The notes under the pieces were generated by a model that worked only from the letters and a program-made list of their open reading frames with translations, was not told the DNA's origin and did not search any database. Both the position numbers and the translations under genes were made by a program. Shown here in pieces: positions 17,047 through 25,107 of a stretch of 64,000 nucleotides of DNA; the stretch's first letter is position 1, and every line of letters begins with the position of its first letter. This DNA is from Falsiruegeria litorea R37 (GTDB taxonomy: Bacteria > Pseudomonadota > Alphaproteobacteria > Rhodobacterales > Rhodobacteraceae): positions 1 to 64,000 of the forward strand of contig NZ_FWFO01000003.1 of NCBI RefSeq assembly GCF_900172225.1, given 5' to 3'.

Positions 17047-18063
17047 ATGTTCAAAGCATCGACAGCACTTGCCACCATCGTGGCCACCACCCTCACCACG
17101 GCCGCATGGGCCGAGGGAGAAGTCAACCTTTACTCGTCGCGCCACTATGACACCGACGAACGGCTCTATTCCGACTTCGAAGAGGCCACCGGCATCACCA
17201 TCAACCGGATCGAGGGCAAGGCGGACGAACTGATCGCCCGGATGAGCGCCGAAGGCGCCAACTCGCCGGCCGATATCCTGCTGACCGTGGACACCTCGCG
17301 CCTAGAACGCGCCAAGGATGCAGGCGTGCTTCAATCCATCGACAGCGAGGTTCTCGAGGCCCGTGTCCCAGCCTACCTGCAGGACAGCGACAACCAGTGG
17401 TTTGGTTTCTCGCAGCGCGGGCGCGTGATCTTCTACGACAAGAATGACGTCGCCAACCCGCCCCGCACCTATCTGGATCTGGCGGACCCGCAATATGCAG
17501 GCAAGGTCTGCATCCGCTCGTCCAGCAACACTTACAACCAGACCCTGCTGGCCTCGATCATCGAGCACCACGGCGAAGAGGCTGCTCTGGCCTGGGCTGA
17601 TGGCGTGGTCGCCAACATGGCGCGTGCCCCCAAGGGGGGCGACACCGATCAACTGCGCGGCCTTGTTTCGGGCGAGTGCGAAATTGCCGTTGGCAACACT
17701 TACTACTTTGCGCGTGCCTTGCGCAAAAACGTCAAGGGCGTCAGCGATGACATCGACATGATCGGCTGGATCTTCCCCTCGCAGGATGCCGAAGGCGCGC
17801 ATATGAACCTGTCGGGTGGTGGCGTTGCGGCGCACGCTCCGAACAAGGAAAACGCGATCAAGTTTCTAGAGTATCTGGCGTCAGATCAGGCGCAGCAATA
17901 TTTCTCGGGCGGCAACGATGAATACCCGGCTGTTCCGGGCGTTGCCCTGTCCGAAACCGTCGCCAAACTGGGCCACTTCAAACCCGACGACGTGAGCCTG
18001 TCAGCCGTGGCCAAGAACATCCCCACAGCTCAAAAGATCTTTGACGAGGCAGGCTGGCGCTAA
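17047..18063 (+). CDS. Ferric iron ABC transporter, periplasmic binding protein
   Basis: A 338-residue protein of the FbpA/FutA class. Residues 1-22 form a signal peptide ending TTAAWA, and the mature part opens with the family's EGEVNLYSSRHYDTDE. The tandem tyrosines in VGNTYYFARAL near residue 220 are the expected ferric iron ligands. It captures Fe3+ in the periplasm and hands it to a permease. The permease gene lies on the other strand at 19689-21356, three genes away, and no ATPase gene is present in the window. The ATG at 17047 is preferred to a TTG 12 bases earlier. A terminator follows the gene. No Irr or iron-Rhodo-box could be recognised in the 111 bases upstream. Confidence 0.92.
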   Translation: MFKASTALATIVATTLTTAAWAEGEVNLYSSRHYDTDERLYSDFEEATGITINRIEGKADELIARMSAEGANSPADILLTVDTSRLERAKDAGVLQSIDSEVLEARVPAYLQDSDNQWFGFSQRGRVIFYDKNDVANPPRTYLDLADPQYAGKVCIRSSSNTYNQTLLASIIEHHGEEAALAWADGVVANMARAPKGGDTDQLRGLVSGECEIAVGNTYYFARALRKNVKGVSDDIDMIGWIFPSQDAEGAHMNLSGGGVAAHAPNKENAIKFLEYLASDQAQQYFSGGNDEYPAVPGVALSETVAKLGHFKPDDVSLSAVAKNIPTAQKIFDEAGWR

Positions 18064-18088
18064 GCCCGCCCAAAATATGATCGTCTAT

Positions 18089-18118
18089 GAGGCGCGAGAG
18101 AAATCTCGCGCCTCTTCT
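18089..18118 (+). terminator. Intrinsic terminator of the iron-binding protein gene
   Basis: GAGGCGCGAGA (18089-18099) pairs with TCTCGCGCCTC (18104-18114) around GAAA, followed by a short pyrimidine run TTCT. The 11-bp GC-rich stem lies 25 bases past the stop codon. Confidence 0.88.
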
Positions 18119-18176
18119 CTTGCAATCACATTAAATTTCAGCGCAGCATTTCCATAATTGAGAATCTGTCTCGGAT

Positions 18177-18737
18177 ATGATCATGCTTGATGACCTGTCG
18201 AACCGCCTGAGTGAACGCCTCAAGGAGCTGCGTCAAGGGCGCGGCTGGTCTCTGGATGAACTGGCCACTGCCAGTGGCTTGAGCCGCGCCACCCTGTCCC
18301 GGATGGAGAAGGGCGAGGTCAGCCCAACGGCCGAAAGCCTGGGCCGACTGTGCCGCGCATTCGGCCTGCCAATGTCGCGTCTGATGATGATGGTCGAGGA
18401 TACGTTTACCCCGCGCGTTCCAGTGGAACGTCAAACAGAATGGACCGATCCGGAAACTGGCTATGTCCGCCGCTCCGTCTCTCCTCCGGCCCCCGGCCTG
18501 TCGGGTGAGGTGATCGAATGCCATCTGCCGCCGGGGACTCGCGTGGCCTATGACGGCCCGCCCAAACCTGGACAGGAACATCACGTGATCCTCCTGGATG
18601 GCGCTATGTCACTGACCGTGGACGACACCCGCCACAACCTGAGCGCGGGGGATTGCCTGCGTTATCATCTGTCAGGACCCACGGTGTTTGAAACCTCAGA
18701 GCGCCGTGGCGTGCGATACATGCTGGTTCTGATATGA
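18177..18737 (+). CDS. XRE-family regulator with C-terminal cupin domain
   Basis: A 186-residue protein with a helix-turn-helix DNA-binding domain at about 11-67 (LKELRQGRGWSLDELA, then LSRATLSRMEKGEVSPT) and a small beta-barrel cupin domain at about 105-185 that would sense a small ligand. The domain order is that of the PuuR/SutR type of repressors. It is the first gene of a three-gene run coupled by 4-base overlaps to an acetyltransferase and a YdcZ-like membrane protein, which are its likely targets. A second ATG six bases on (18183) could also be the start; neither has a strong ribosome site. Confidence 0.88.
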   Translation: MIMLDDLSNRLSERLKELRQGRGWSLDELATASGLSRATLSRMEKGEVSPTAESLGRLCRAFGLPMSRLMMMVEDTFTPRVPVERQTEWTDPETGYVRRSVSPPAPGLSGEVIECHLPPGTRVAYDGPPKPGQEHHVILLDGAMSLTVDDTRHNLSAGDCLRYHLSGPTVFETSERRGVRYMLVLI

Positions 18738-19252
18738 TCGAAGAGGCCTCATCTTCAGCCCTGCCCACGCTCCTCGGGGATTTGGCCGATACCCTTCATG
18801 CCTGTGTCCATGACGGCGCCAGTGTTGGGTTTGTCCTGCCATTCTCCGAACAGGATGCTCAGGAGTTCTGGCAAACGCGAATCTTCCCGATGGTGTCCAC
18901 CGGGGCAGCGACCCTATTTGTGGCGCGACACAACGGACGTGTTGTCGGCACAGTTCAGCTCGTGCCCGCGTCGATGCCGAACCAACCCCATCGGGCGGAT
19001 GTCTCAAAGCTTTTGGTGCACCCAAGTTTTCGTCGGATCGGTTTGGCGCGGGGCTTGATGACCGCTCTACGGGACAAGGCCTGCGAACTTGGTCTGTCCT
19101 TGCTGGTTCTCGACACGCGCAGCGGTGATCCTTCCCAAGCGCTCTACCACTCCCTTGGTTTCCAAGTGGCAGGTGAAATCCCGAAGTTCTGCCGCAATCC
19201 ACATGACGATCGGCTTGAACCCACCACCTACATGTACAAGCACCTGCAATGA
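18734..19252 (+). CDS. GNAT-family N-acetyltransferase
   Basis: A 172-residue GNAT enzyme. The acetyl-CoA binding motif A is seen at about 93-110 as LLVHPSFRRIGLARGLM, followed by motif B (LLVLDTRSGDPSQALYHSLGF). It transfers an acetyl group to an amine of unknown identity. Its ATG overlaps the stop of the XRE-cupin gene and its stop overlaps the start of the next gene, so the three are translated together. The regulator and the downstream membrane protein suggest detoxification or handling of one small amine, which is inference. Confidence 0.88.
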   Translation: MIEEASSSALPTLLGDLADTLHACVHDGASVGFVLPFSEQDAQEFWQTRIFPMVSTGAATLFVARHNGRVVGTVQLVPASMPNQPHRADVSKLLVHPSFRRIGLARGLMTALRDKACELGLSLLVLDTRSGDPSQALYHSLGFQVAGEIPKFCRNPHDDRLEPTTYMYKHLQ

Positions 19253-19692
19253 TCCTGCTGTTGGTCGTGGGCGTTATCCTCGGCGGGGCACTGATCGCAG
19301 CCCAAGGCCCGATCTACACCCGAATGGCCGAGCTGTTGGGTGGCCCGCTCCAGACCGCCGCACTGGCCTTTGGCCTGGGAACGCTGGCATTGTTGATGTT
19401 GTTGTTGACGACCGGCAGCACATTGCCGCGCAAATCGGACCTGGCAAGCGTCCCCCTATGGATGTGGGCAGGCGGGTTGATCGGGGTATATGTGGTTCTG
19501 GTCTCCATCCTTGCGGTGCCGCGCTTGGGCGTTGCCTCATACATGGTCTGCGTGATCGTCGGACAACTGGCGGCCGGATACGCGCATGACCGAATTGGCG
19601 CCTTTGGGATGGGCGTCAGGGATTTCTCAACCGCTAATCTGATCGGCCTTGGCCTTGTCGCGGTTGGGGCCGGATTGACCGTCTGGCGCTAA
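19249..19692 (+). CDS. YdcZ-like (DUF606) DMT-superfamily membrane protein
   Basis: A 147-residue protein made of about five hydrophobic helices, with the DUF606/YdcZ signs GGALIAAQGPIYTRMAELLGGP at the start split around residue 20 and an internal LGVASYMVCVIVGQLA segment. Half-size members of the drug/metabolite transporter superfamily work as dimers and probably export small molecules. It overlaps the acetyltransferase gene by four bases at its start and the convergent iron permease gene by four bases at its end. The transported compound is unknown. Confidence 0.82.
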   Translation: MILLLVVGVILGGALIAAQGPIYTRMAELLGGPLQTAALAFGLGTLALLMLLLTTGSTLPRKSDLASVPLWMWAGGLIGVYVVLVSILAVPRLGVASYMVCVIVGQLAAGYAHDRIGAFGMGVRDFSTANLIGLGLVAVGAGLTVWR

Positions 19693-21356
19693 TGGCCGCG
19701 CCCCACCTGGCGACAGATCAGGATCACAGGCAGCAGCCCAACGGCCAGGATGACCAGCGACGGAACCGCCGCACCCTCGAGCCGCTCATCCGAGGCCAAG
19801 CGGAACGCCTGCACCGCCAAAGTGTCATAGTTGAAGGGGCGCATGATCAAGGTCGCGGGCAGCTCCTTCATCACATCTACAAAAACGATCAGCAAGGCCG
19901 TCAGCAACGACGGTGTCAGGATCGGCAGATGCACCCGGCGAAGGGTGCCCATCGGCGTCTTGCCCAGGGATCGCGCAGCGGCATCCATGTTGGGATGCAC
20001 CATGCTCTGCCCGCCCTCATAGGCAGACAGCGCCGCAGACAGGAAGCGCACCATATAAGCCGCAACCAAGAGCCAGATGGACCCAGTCACCAACAGACCG
20101 GTCGAGACCCCAAAACTCGCCCTCATCCAGCCATCCAGCAGATTGTCAAAGTTCGCAAAGGGCACCATCAGGCCAACCGCGATCACCCCGCCCGGCACTG
20201 CATAGCCCAGGCGCGAGATATAGACGGCTGACATCGACTGGCGCCCCGGTTTCAGGCGTTGAAAGAAACCCACGCAGATCGCCGCACACACCGTTACCAC
20301 AGCTGCGATCGACGCCAGCGTCAGAGAATTCTGGATGAAACCGATATAACGACGCGACAGCAGGTTCTGCTCGGACTCAAGCCCCATCTGGAACAGGATG
20401 AAAACCGGCAGTGCAAAGCCCAGGACAACTGGAATGGCGCAAAGAACAAACGCCCCAAAAGCCGCAAACCCACGCAGTTGCGCCGACGGCAAGGCCGCGT
20501 GACGGCGTCCGGCCTGGTGGTACTTTGACTTGCCGCGTTGCGTGCGTTCCGCAACCGCCAGCATCAATGCGGCGCCTAACAGGCAAAGCGCCAGCTGAGC
20601 CGCTGCAGCACGGTCAGCCATCGTAAACCAACTGGTGTAGATGCCGGTCGCAAAGGTCTGTACCCCGAAATAGGCAACGGTGCCAAAATCCGCGATCGTC
20701 TCCATCACCGCCAAAAGAACGCCACCGGCGATCGCCGGGCGCGCCATCGGCAGCGACACCTTCCAGAACGCGACAAAAGGGTTCGAACCCAAGGATCGCG
20801 CGGCCAAAAAGGCCGTCGCGCTTTGCTGTAGGAACGCGGCCCGCGCCAAAAGGTAGACGTACGGGTATAGCACCAAGATCAGCATAACCGCCGCGCCCTC
20901 GGTCGAACGGACCTCGGGGAACCAATAGTCGCGCGGTCCCCAACCCATCACGTCTCGCAGGGTGCTTTGCACGATACCCGGATGGTCTAGGACAAAGGTG
21001 TAGGCATAGGCCAGCACATAGGCCGGAAAGGCCAACGGCAACACCAGCGCAATCTCCATCACGCGTGCCCCCGGAAACCGCGTCATCGTCACCAGCCAGG
21101 CCGCGCCCACTCCGATGCAAAAGGTCCCTGCGGCCACCAAAAGCACTAGGATCAAGGTGGTCGTGGCATAGCGCGGCAGCACGGTCGACAACAGGTGCGA
21201 AACCGTATCCGTCCCGCCCGTGACTGCCGCCAGAACAACCGCCATCATCGGCAACAGACAAGTTGCGGCAATCACCATCGCAATCCAACCCAGCACCCGA
21301 GTGCCGGTGGAATTGCGGTGGCGCGTGCCCTGATCTGAATACTCTATGTCAGCCAT
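19689..21356 (-). CDS. Ferric iron ABC transporter, fused permease
   Basis: A 555-residue permease of the FbpB/SfuB type, in which two transmembrane domains are fused. About twelve hydrophobic helices are visible, and each half has an EAA-type loop that contacts the ATPase: AARSLGSNPFVAFWKVSLP near 185 and AARSLGKTPMGTLRRVHLP near 470. It is the likely partner of the iron-binding protein at 17047-18063, although the two genes are on opposite strands with three unrelated genes between. The ATP-binding subunit is not in the window and must be encoded elsewhere. Confidence 0.9.
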   Translation of the reverse strand: MADIEYSDQGTRHRNSTGTRVLGWIAMVIAATCLLPMMAVVLAAVTGGTDTVSHLLSTVLPRYATTTLILVLLVAAGTFCIGVGAAWLVTMTRFPGARVMEIALVLPLAFPAYVLAYAYTFVLDHPGIVQSTLRDVMGWGPRDYWFPEVRSTEGAAVMLILVLYPYVYLLARAAFLQQSATAFLAARSLGSNPFVAFWKVSLPMARPAIAGGVLLAVMETIADFGTVAYFGVQTFATGIYTSWFTMADRAAAAQLALCLLGAALMLAVAERTQRGKSKYHQAGRRHAALPSAQLRGFAAFGAFVLCAIPVVLGFALPVFILFQMGLESEQNLLSRRYIGFIQNSLTLASIAAVVTVCAAICVGFFQRLKPGRQSMSAVYISRLGYAVPGGVIAVGLMVPFANFDNLLDGWMRASFGVSTGLLVTGSIWLLVAAYMVRFLSAALSAYEGGQSMVHPNMDAAARSLGKTPMGTLRRVHLPILTPSLLTALLIVFVDVMKELPATLIMRPFNYDTLAVQAFRLASDERLEGAAVPSLVILAVGLLPVILICRQVGRGH

Positions 21357-21512
21357 GATCGGTTCTGTACGAGGCGTTTCGCCCTTATTCGATCATTTTT
21401 GTCGGTAATTCCAGTGGCAATCCCACCTGAGGTGCCACAACCCGAATTTCAACTTTGCCTTGTTCCAATCCCATACGATAAGCTGAATTCGATTTCGCAT
21501 CACAAAGGTAAT

Positions 21513-21755
21513 ATGTTTATGGCTGCATTGGATTACTTTGCCTGGGTTGTCCTGATCGTTCTGATTGTCACGGCTCTGATCGGTTTTGTTGTCTTGGCCC
21601 GCTTGCCTGGCCAAATCGCTCATGGCCGCAATCACCCACAGGCCGAAGCCATCACCGTCGCCGGTTGGCTCGGCGCGCTGATGGTCGGCGTGTTTTGGCC
21701 GCTCGCCCTGATCTGGGCCTTTACCAAATCACAACCAGAGGCGTCCAAACCATGA
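21513..21755 (+). CDS. DUF3302 small membrane protein (YiaW-like)
   Basis: An 80-residue protein with two membrane helices (about 7-30 and 48-68: YFAWVVLIVLIVTALIGFVV and GWLGALMVGVFWPLALIWAF), separated by the polar ARLPGQIAHGRNHPQA segment typical of DUF3302. The start at 21513 follows AAAGGTAAT; the longer frame is discarded. It overlaps the next gene by four bases. In E. coli the YiaW (DUF3302) and YiaV (HlyD-like) genes are likewise adjacent, so the two proteins probably form one inner-membrane unit. The 156 bases upstream hold a short dyad (ACCTGAGGT) but no gene. Confidence 0.78.
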   Translation: MFMAALDYFAWVVLIVLIVTALIGFVVLARLPGQIAHGRNHPQAEAITVAGWLGALMVGVFWPLALIWAFTKSQPEASKP

Positions 21756-22879
21756 TCGTCTTTCTAACTCTGATCTATGTCGCCCTGCTTTTTGTCCTGA
21801 TCCGCCTCAAAGTGGTTCCAAATTCAGGGCTGACTTGGGCCACGACGTTGGTCTGGATGGTGGTGCTGTTCATCTTTCTCTTCATCCCGCTGCAGTGGGG
21901 CGCTCCGCAGGGTTCGACCCGTGTTCTGACCCGCGCAGTGCAGGTGATTCCCAACGTGAACGGGGAGGTGATCGAGATCACAGCCGAACCAAATGTTGCG
22001 ATGAAAAAGGGTGATTTGCTGTTCCAACTGGATCCCGAACCATTTCAGATCGCGCTGAACGCAGCCGAGGCGCAACTGGTCCGCGTTGAGGCACAAGCCA
22101 AGCAGGACATAGATGCACTGCGAAACGCCGAAGCTCAGCTAAGGCAGGCGCTCGCTGCCCAAGTCCTCGCTCAAAACCGATATGACGACGACGCTCAACT
22201 TGTCCAAAGCGGGGCCATATCTGAGAACCGGCTGGAGCAGCGTGAAACAGACCTGGAGGCTGCCGAAGCCGCTGTCGATCAGGCAAGCGCAGCAATTTCC
22301 CAGGCAGAAACCGAATTGGGCGCAGTGACTGCCGATGGAACCGTGGCAAAGGTTGCCGAGGCGCAGGCAAACTTGGATCAAGCGCGTTGGAACCTGAAGC
22401 AGACCACCGTTGTGGCGCCGAGCGACGGGTACATCACCAATCTGGCTTTGGCCGTGGGGCAACGCGTTACCAGCTTTCCGATTGCCCCTTCGATGGTGTT
22501 TGTTGATACCTCTGAGAAAACTCTCGTTGTGAACATCCAGCAGATCTACATGCGGCACTTGAAACCCGGGCAAGAGGTTGAGATCGCGCTAAAAACCAAG
22601 CCCGGAGAAATTCTGACCGGGAAAGTGCGCCTGGTGACGGAAATTGCGTCTCAAGGACAGGCGCTGGTGTCGGGCACAGTTTACTCTGCCGGGCAAATTC
22701 AGGCCGAACCCTTTGTGGCTCGGATCGATTTGGACGACCCGGCATTGCTAACGGCACTCCCCCCCGGCGCCGTTGGAACGGCTGCTATCTATACCGAGTC
22801 TGTAAAGCCCACACACATCATACGCCGCGTGATGATCCGCATGCAGAGCATCATGAACTATGTGATCCCACCACTTTGA
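21752..22879 (+). CDS. HlyD-family membrane fusion protein (YiaV/EmrA-like)
   Basis: A 375-residue periplasmic adaptor. Two N-terminal membrane helices (about 2-18 and 28-46) precede a lipoyl/biotinyl half-motif (IPNVNGEVIEI), a long alpha-helical hairpin rich in Ala, Glu and Gln (about 100-200), the second lipoyl half (TVVAPSDGYITNLALAVGQRV) and a beta-barrel domain. Such proteins link an inner-membrane pump to an outer-membrane channel. No pump or TolC gene is next to it; the only partner is the DUF3302 protein, with which it overlaps. Substrate and function remain unknown, as in E. coli YiaVW. Confidence 0.86.
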   Translation: MIVFLTLIYVALLFVLIRLKVVPNSGLTWATTLVWMVVLFIFLFIPLQWGAPQGSTRVLTRAVQVIPNVNGEVIEITAEPNVAMKKGDLLFQLDPEPFQIALNAAEAQLVRVEAQAKQDIDALRNAEAQLRQALAAQVLAQNRYDDDAQLVQSGAISENRLEQRETDLEAAEAAVDQASAAISQAETELGAVTADGTVAKVAEAQANLDQARWNLKQTTVVAPSDGYITNLALAVGQRVTSFPIAPSMVFVDTSEKTLVVNIQQIYMRHLKPGQEVEIALKTKPGEILTGKVRLVTEIASQGQALVSGTVYSAGQIQAEPFVARIDLDDPALLTALPPGAVGTAAIYTESVKPTHIIRRVMIRMQSIMNYVIPPL

Positions 22880-22939
22880 AATTGGAATGCCCCACCGGTC
22901 CATGGATCGGCGGGGCATCCCAAGCATTTCAATCTGAAC

Positions 22940-24157
22940 TTAGTCGTAAACGCGTTGATCTTCGATCACTAGGCCATCCTTGGGCAATGATCCCGGCGCC
23001 ACCACTTCGATTGCGCCTTTCAGCTTGAGCACCTCGACTACCGATTTAGCGTAGCTCATGTCGTCACCGCCTGGGCTTTCGATCTGAACGGTCATGGTGT
23101 CCATCTCTCCCTGACGTGAGGCGATCACGCGGGCCTTTACGATCTCGTCATGCTTGTCGACCAGGGCCGCAACCTGCTCGGGGCGCACGAACATGCCCTT
23201 GATCTTGGTGGTCTGATCGGCGCGACCCATCCACCCCTTGATGCGCATGTTGGTCCTGCCACAGGGCGACACGCCAGGCAGCACGGCGGACAAGTCACCG
23301 GTGGCAAAGCGGATGAGCGCGTAGTCAGGGTTCAGGGAGGTTACAACGACCTCGCCCACCTCGCCTGGGGCCACCGGTGTACCCGTACCGGGTGTCACGA
23401 TCTCGACGATGACATGCTCGTCGACGATCATGCCTTCCATGGCCGGACTTTCATAGGCGATGTTGCCCAGATCAGCCGTGGCATAGCTCTGCAAACAAGT
23501 GATGCCGCGATCTGCGTACTCCTGGCGCAGTGATGGGAACAGGGCCCCACCACCCACAGCCGCTTTCGAAATCTTGAGGGTCACCCCCATCTCGTCCGCC
23601 TTGTCCAGGATCACTTTCAAGTAGTCCGGCGTCCCTGCATAAGCCGTGCAACCGATGTCGCGCGCTGCATTGACTTGAAGCTCGGTCTGACCCGTGCCTG
23701 CGGGCAGAACCGCTGCCCCTACCGCCCGTGCACCATTTTCAAAGATCATGCCCGCAGGCGTCAGGTGATAGCCAAAGCAGTTATGAACGATATCCCCCTG
23801 CCCGATGCCAGCCGCATGCAGGAACCGCCCCATGCGCCACCAGTCATGATCCACGCCGCCCGGCTCATAAATTGGGCCTGGCGATTGAAAGATATGAGCA
23901 AAACCCGCAGCCGGTTTTGCCGTGAAACCACCAAAAGGCGCACTCTCGGATTGGGCCCGGCTGAGCTCGGATTTACGCAGAACAGGCAATCCAACAAGAT
24001 CACCCGCGCTGCGGATAGCAGTTGCATCCACTCCGGCCAGGCTTTCGACGTAACCAGAGGCCGACTGCGCACGAGCGATCTGTTCTGGCAGGGACCGAGC
24101 CAAATCTGCGGCGCGTTCATCATCACTGCGAGTTTCAAGGGTATCAAAATGCGTCAT
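22940..24157 (-). CDS. PaaK-like phenylacetate-CoA ligase family protein
   Basis: A 405-residue adenylate-forming enzyme resembling phenylacetate-CoA ligases. It retains the AMP-site region (LQSYATADLGNIAYES), the RFATGDLS hinge segment and a C-terminal domain opening GRADQTTKIKGMFVRPEQV that matches PaaK closely. It would activate an aromatic or other carboxylic acid with ATP and CoA in the cytoplasm. It is the last gene of the eight-gene transporter operon, so the transported acid is its probable substrate. The start at 24157 has GAGGGA seven bases before it; an alternative ATG at 24172 overlaps the stop of the upstream ABC gene. Confidence 0.85.
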   Translation of the reverse strand: MTHFDTLETRSDDERAADLARSLPEQIARAQSASGYVESLAGVDATAIRSAGDLVGLPVLRKSELSRAQSESAPFGGFTAKPAAGFAHIFQSPGPIYEPGGVDHDWWRMGRFLHAAGIGQGDIVHNCFGYHLTPAGMIFENGARAVGAAVLPAGTGQTELQVNAARDIGCTAYAGTPDYLKVILDKADEMGVTLKISKAAVGGGALFPSLRQEYADRGITCLQSYATADLGNIAYESPAMEGMIVDEHVIVEIVTPGTGTPVAPGEVGEVVVTSLNPDYALIRFATGDLSAVLPGVSPCGRTNMRIKGWMGRADQTTKIKGMFVRPEQVAALVDKHDEIVKARVIASRQGEMDTMTVQIESPGGDDMSYAKSVVEVLKLKGAIEVVAPGSLPKDGLVIEDQRVYD

Positions 24158-24171
24158 GACCTGATCCCTCA

Positions 24172-25008
24172 TCAGCTCAACCACCGCTTGCGGCGGCGAT
24201 AAGATCGGACATCACGGAAGCTCTTGCGCCCTTCTTCGGACACACCGAGGTAGAACTCTTTTACGTCCGGGTTTTCGCGAAGGTCGGCGGCCGGACCGTC
24301 CATCACGACACGCCCCGATTCCAGAATGTAGCCATAGTGCGCAAACCGCAGCGCCACGTTGGTGTTCTGTTCAGCCAGCAAGAAGGACACGCCTTCTTTC
24401 TCGTTCAGGTCCTTGACGATGCCAAAGATCTCTTCGACCAGCTGCGGGGCCAAACCCATCGAAGGTTCGTCCAGCAGGATCGTTTCAGGGTTGGCCATCA
24501 GGGCGCGGCCAATGGCCACCATCTGCTGCTCACCACCCGAGGTATAGCCCGCCAGGGATTTGCGCCGTTCCTTGAGGCGCGGAAAATAATTGTAGACCAG
24601 TTCAAGGTCACGCTGCATCTCAGCCTTGCCAGATTTACGGGTGTAATAGCCCGTCAGCAGATTTTCCTCGACCGTCAGGTGTTCGAAACAATGGCGCCCT
24701 TCCATGACCTGGATCACGCCCTTGCGCACCAATTCCGCCGGATCAGAATCGTGCACATCCTGACCACGATACTTGACCGATCCCTTGGTTACCTCGCCAC
24801 GTTCCGAATGAAGCAGGTTCGAGATCGCCTTGAGCGTCGTGGTCTTGCCGGCACCATTGCCCCCGAGCAGAGCGGTGATCCCACCCTTGGGCACATTCAG
24901 GCTGACGCCTTTCAGCACGAGGATCACGTGGTTGTAGATCACCTCGATATTGTTGACCTCCAAAAGGGTCTCGACACCGACGTCGTTTGTGTTGGCTGCA
25001 TCCAGCAT
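24172..25008 (-). CDS. LivF-type ABC transporter ATP-binding protein
   Basis: A 278-residue nucleotide-binding subunit of a branched-chain amino acid (HAAT) class importer. Walker A is GGNGAGKTT near residue 49, the signature reads YTSGGEQQMVAIGRA, and Walker B is ETILLDEPSMGLAP. It is longer than the usual LivF of about 235 residues because of N- and C-terminal additions, the latter ending in the basic run SYRRRKRW. It pairs with the LivG-type subunit at 28962-29780 to power the same importer. It lies after the binding-protein gene and before the PaaK-like ligase, almost touching the latter. Confidence 0.92.
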   Translation of the reverse strand: MLDAANTNDVGVETLLEVNNIEVIYNHVILVLKGVSLNVPKGGITALLGGNGAGKTTTLKAISNLLHSERGEVTKGSVKYRGQDVHDSDPAELVRKGVIQVMEGRHCFEHLTVEENLLTGYYTRKSGKAEMQRDLELVYNYFPRLKERRKSLAGYTSGGEQQMVAIGRALMANPETILLDEPSMGLAPQLVEEIFGIVKDLNEKEGVSFLLAEQNTNVALRFAHYGYILESGRVVMDGPAADLRENPDVKEFYLGVSEEGRKSFRDVRSYRRRKRWLS

Positions 25009-25028
25009 CAGTTGTTGTCCTCACGCAT

Positions 25029-25084
25029 GCCCGGTTCCCATGCCGGGCTTTGGGGAATGGAGCGGCAGGCACACCCGCCGCTCC
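25029..25084 (-). other. Two hairpins between the binding-protein gene and the LivF-type gene
   Basis: GGAGCGGC (25059-25066) pairs with GCCGCTCC (25077-25084), and GCCCGG (25029-25034) pairs with CCGGGC (25043-25048). On the minus strand the first hairpin met lies 23 bases after the stop of the binding-protein gene and has no T-run. Such structures commonly stabilise the abundant binding-protein mRNA and lower expression of the downstream ATPase gene; this is inference. Confidence 0.55.
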
Positions 25085-25107
25085 AATGGATGTTCAAACC
25101 GGGCCGA

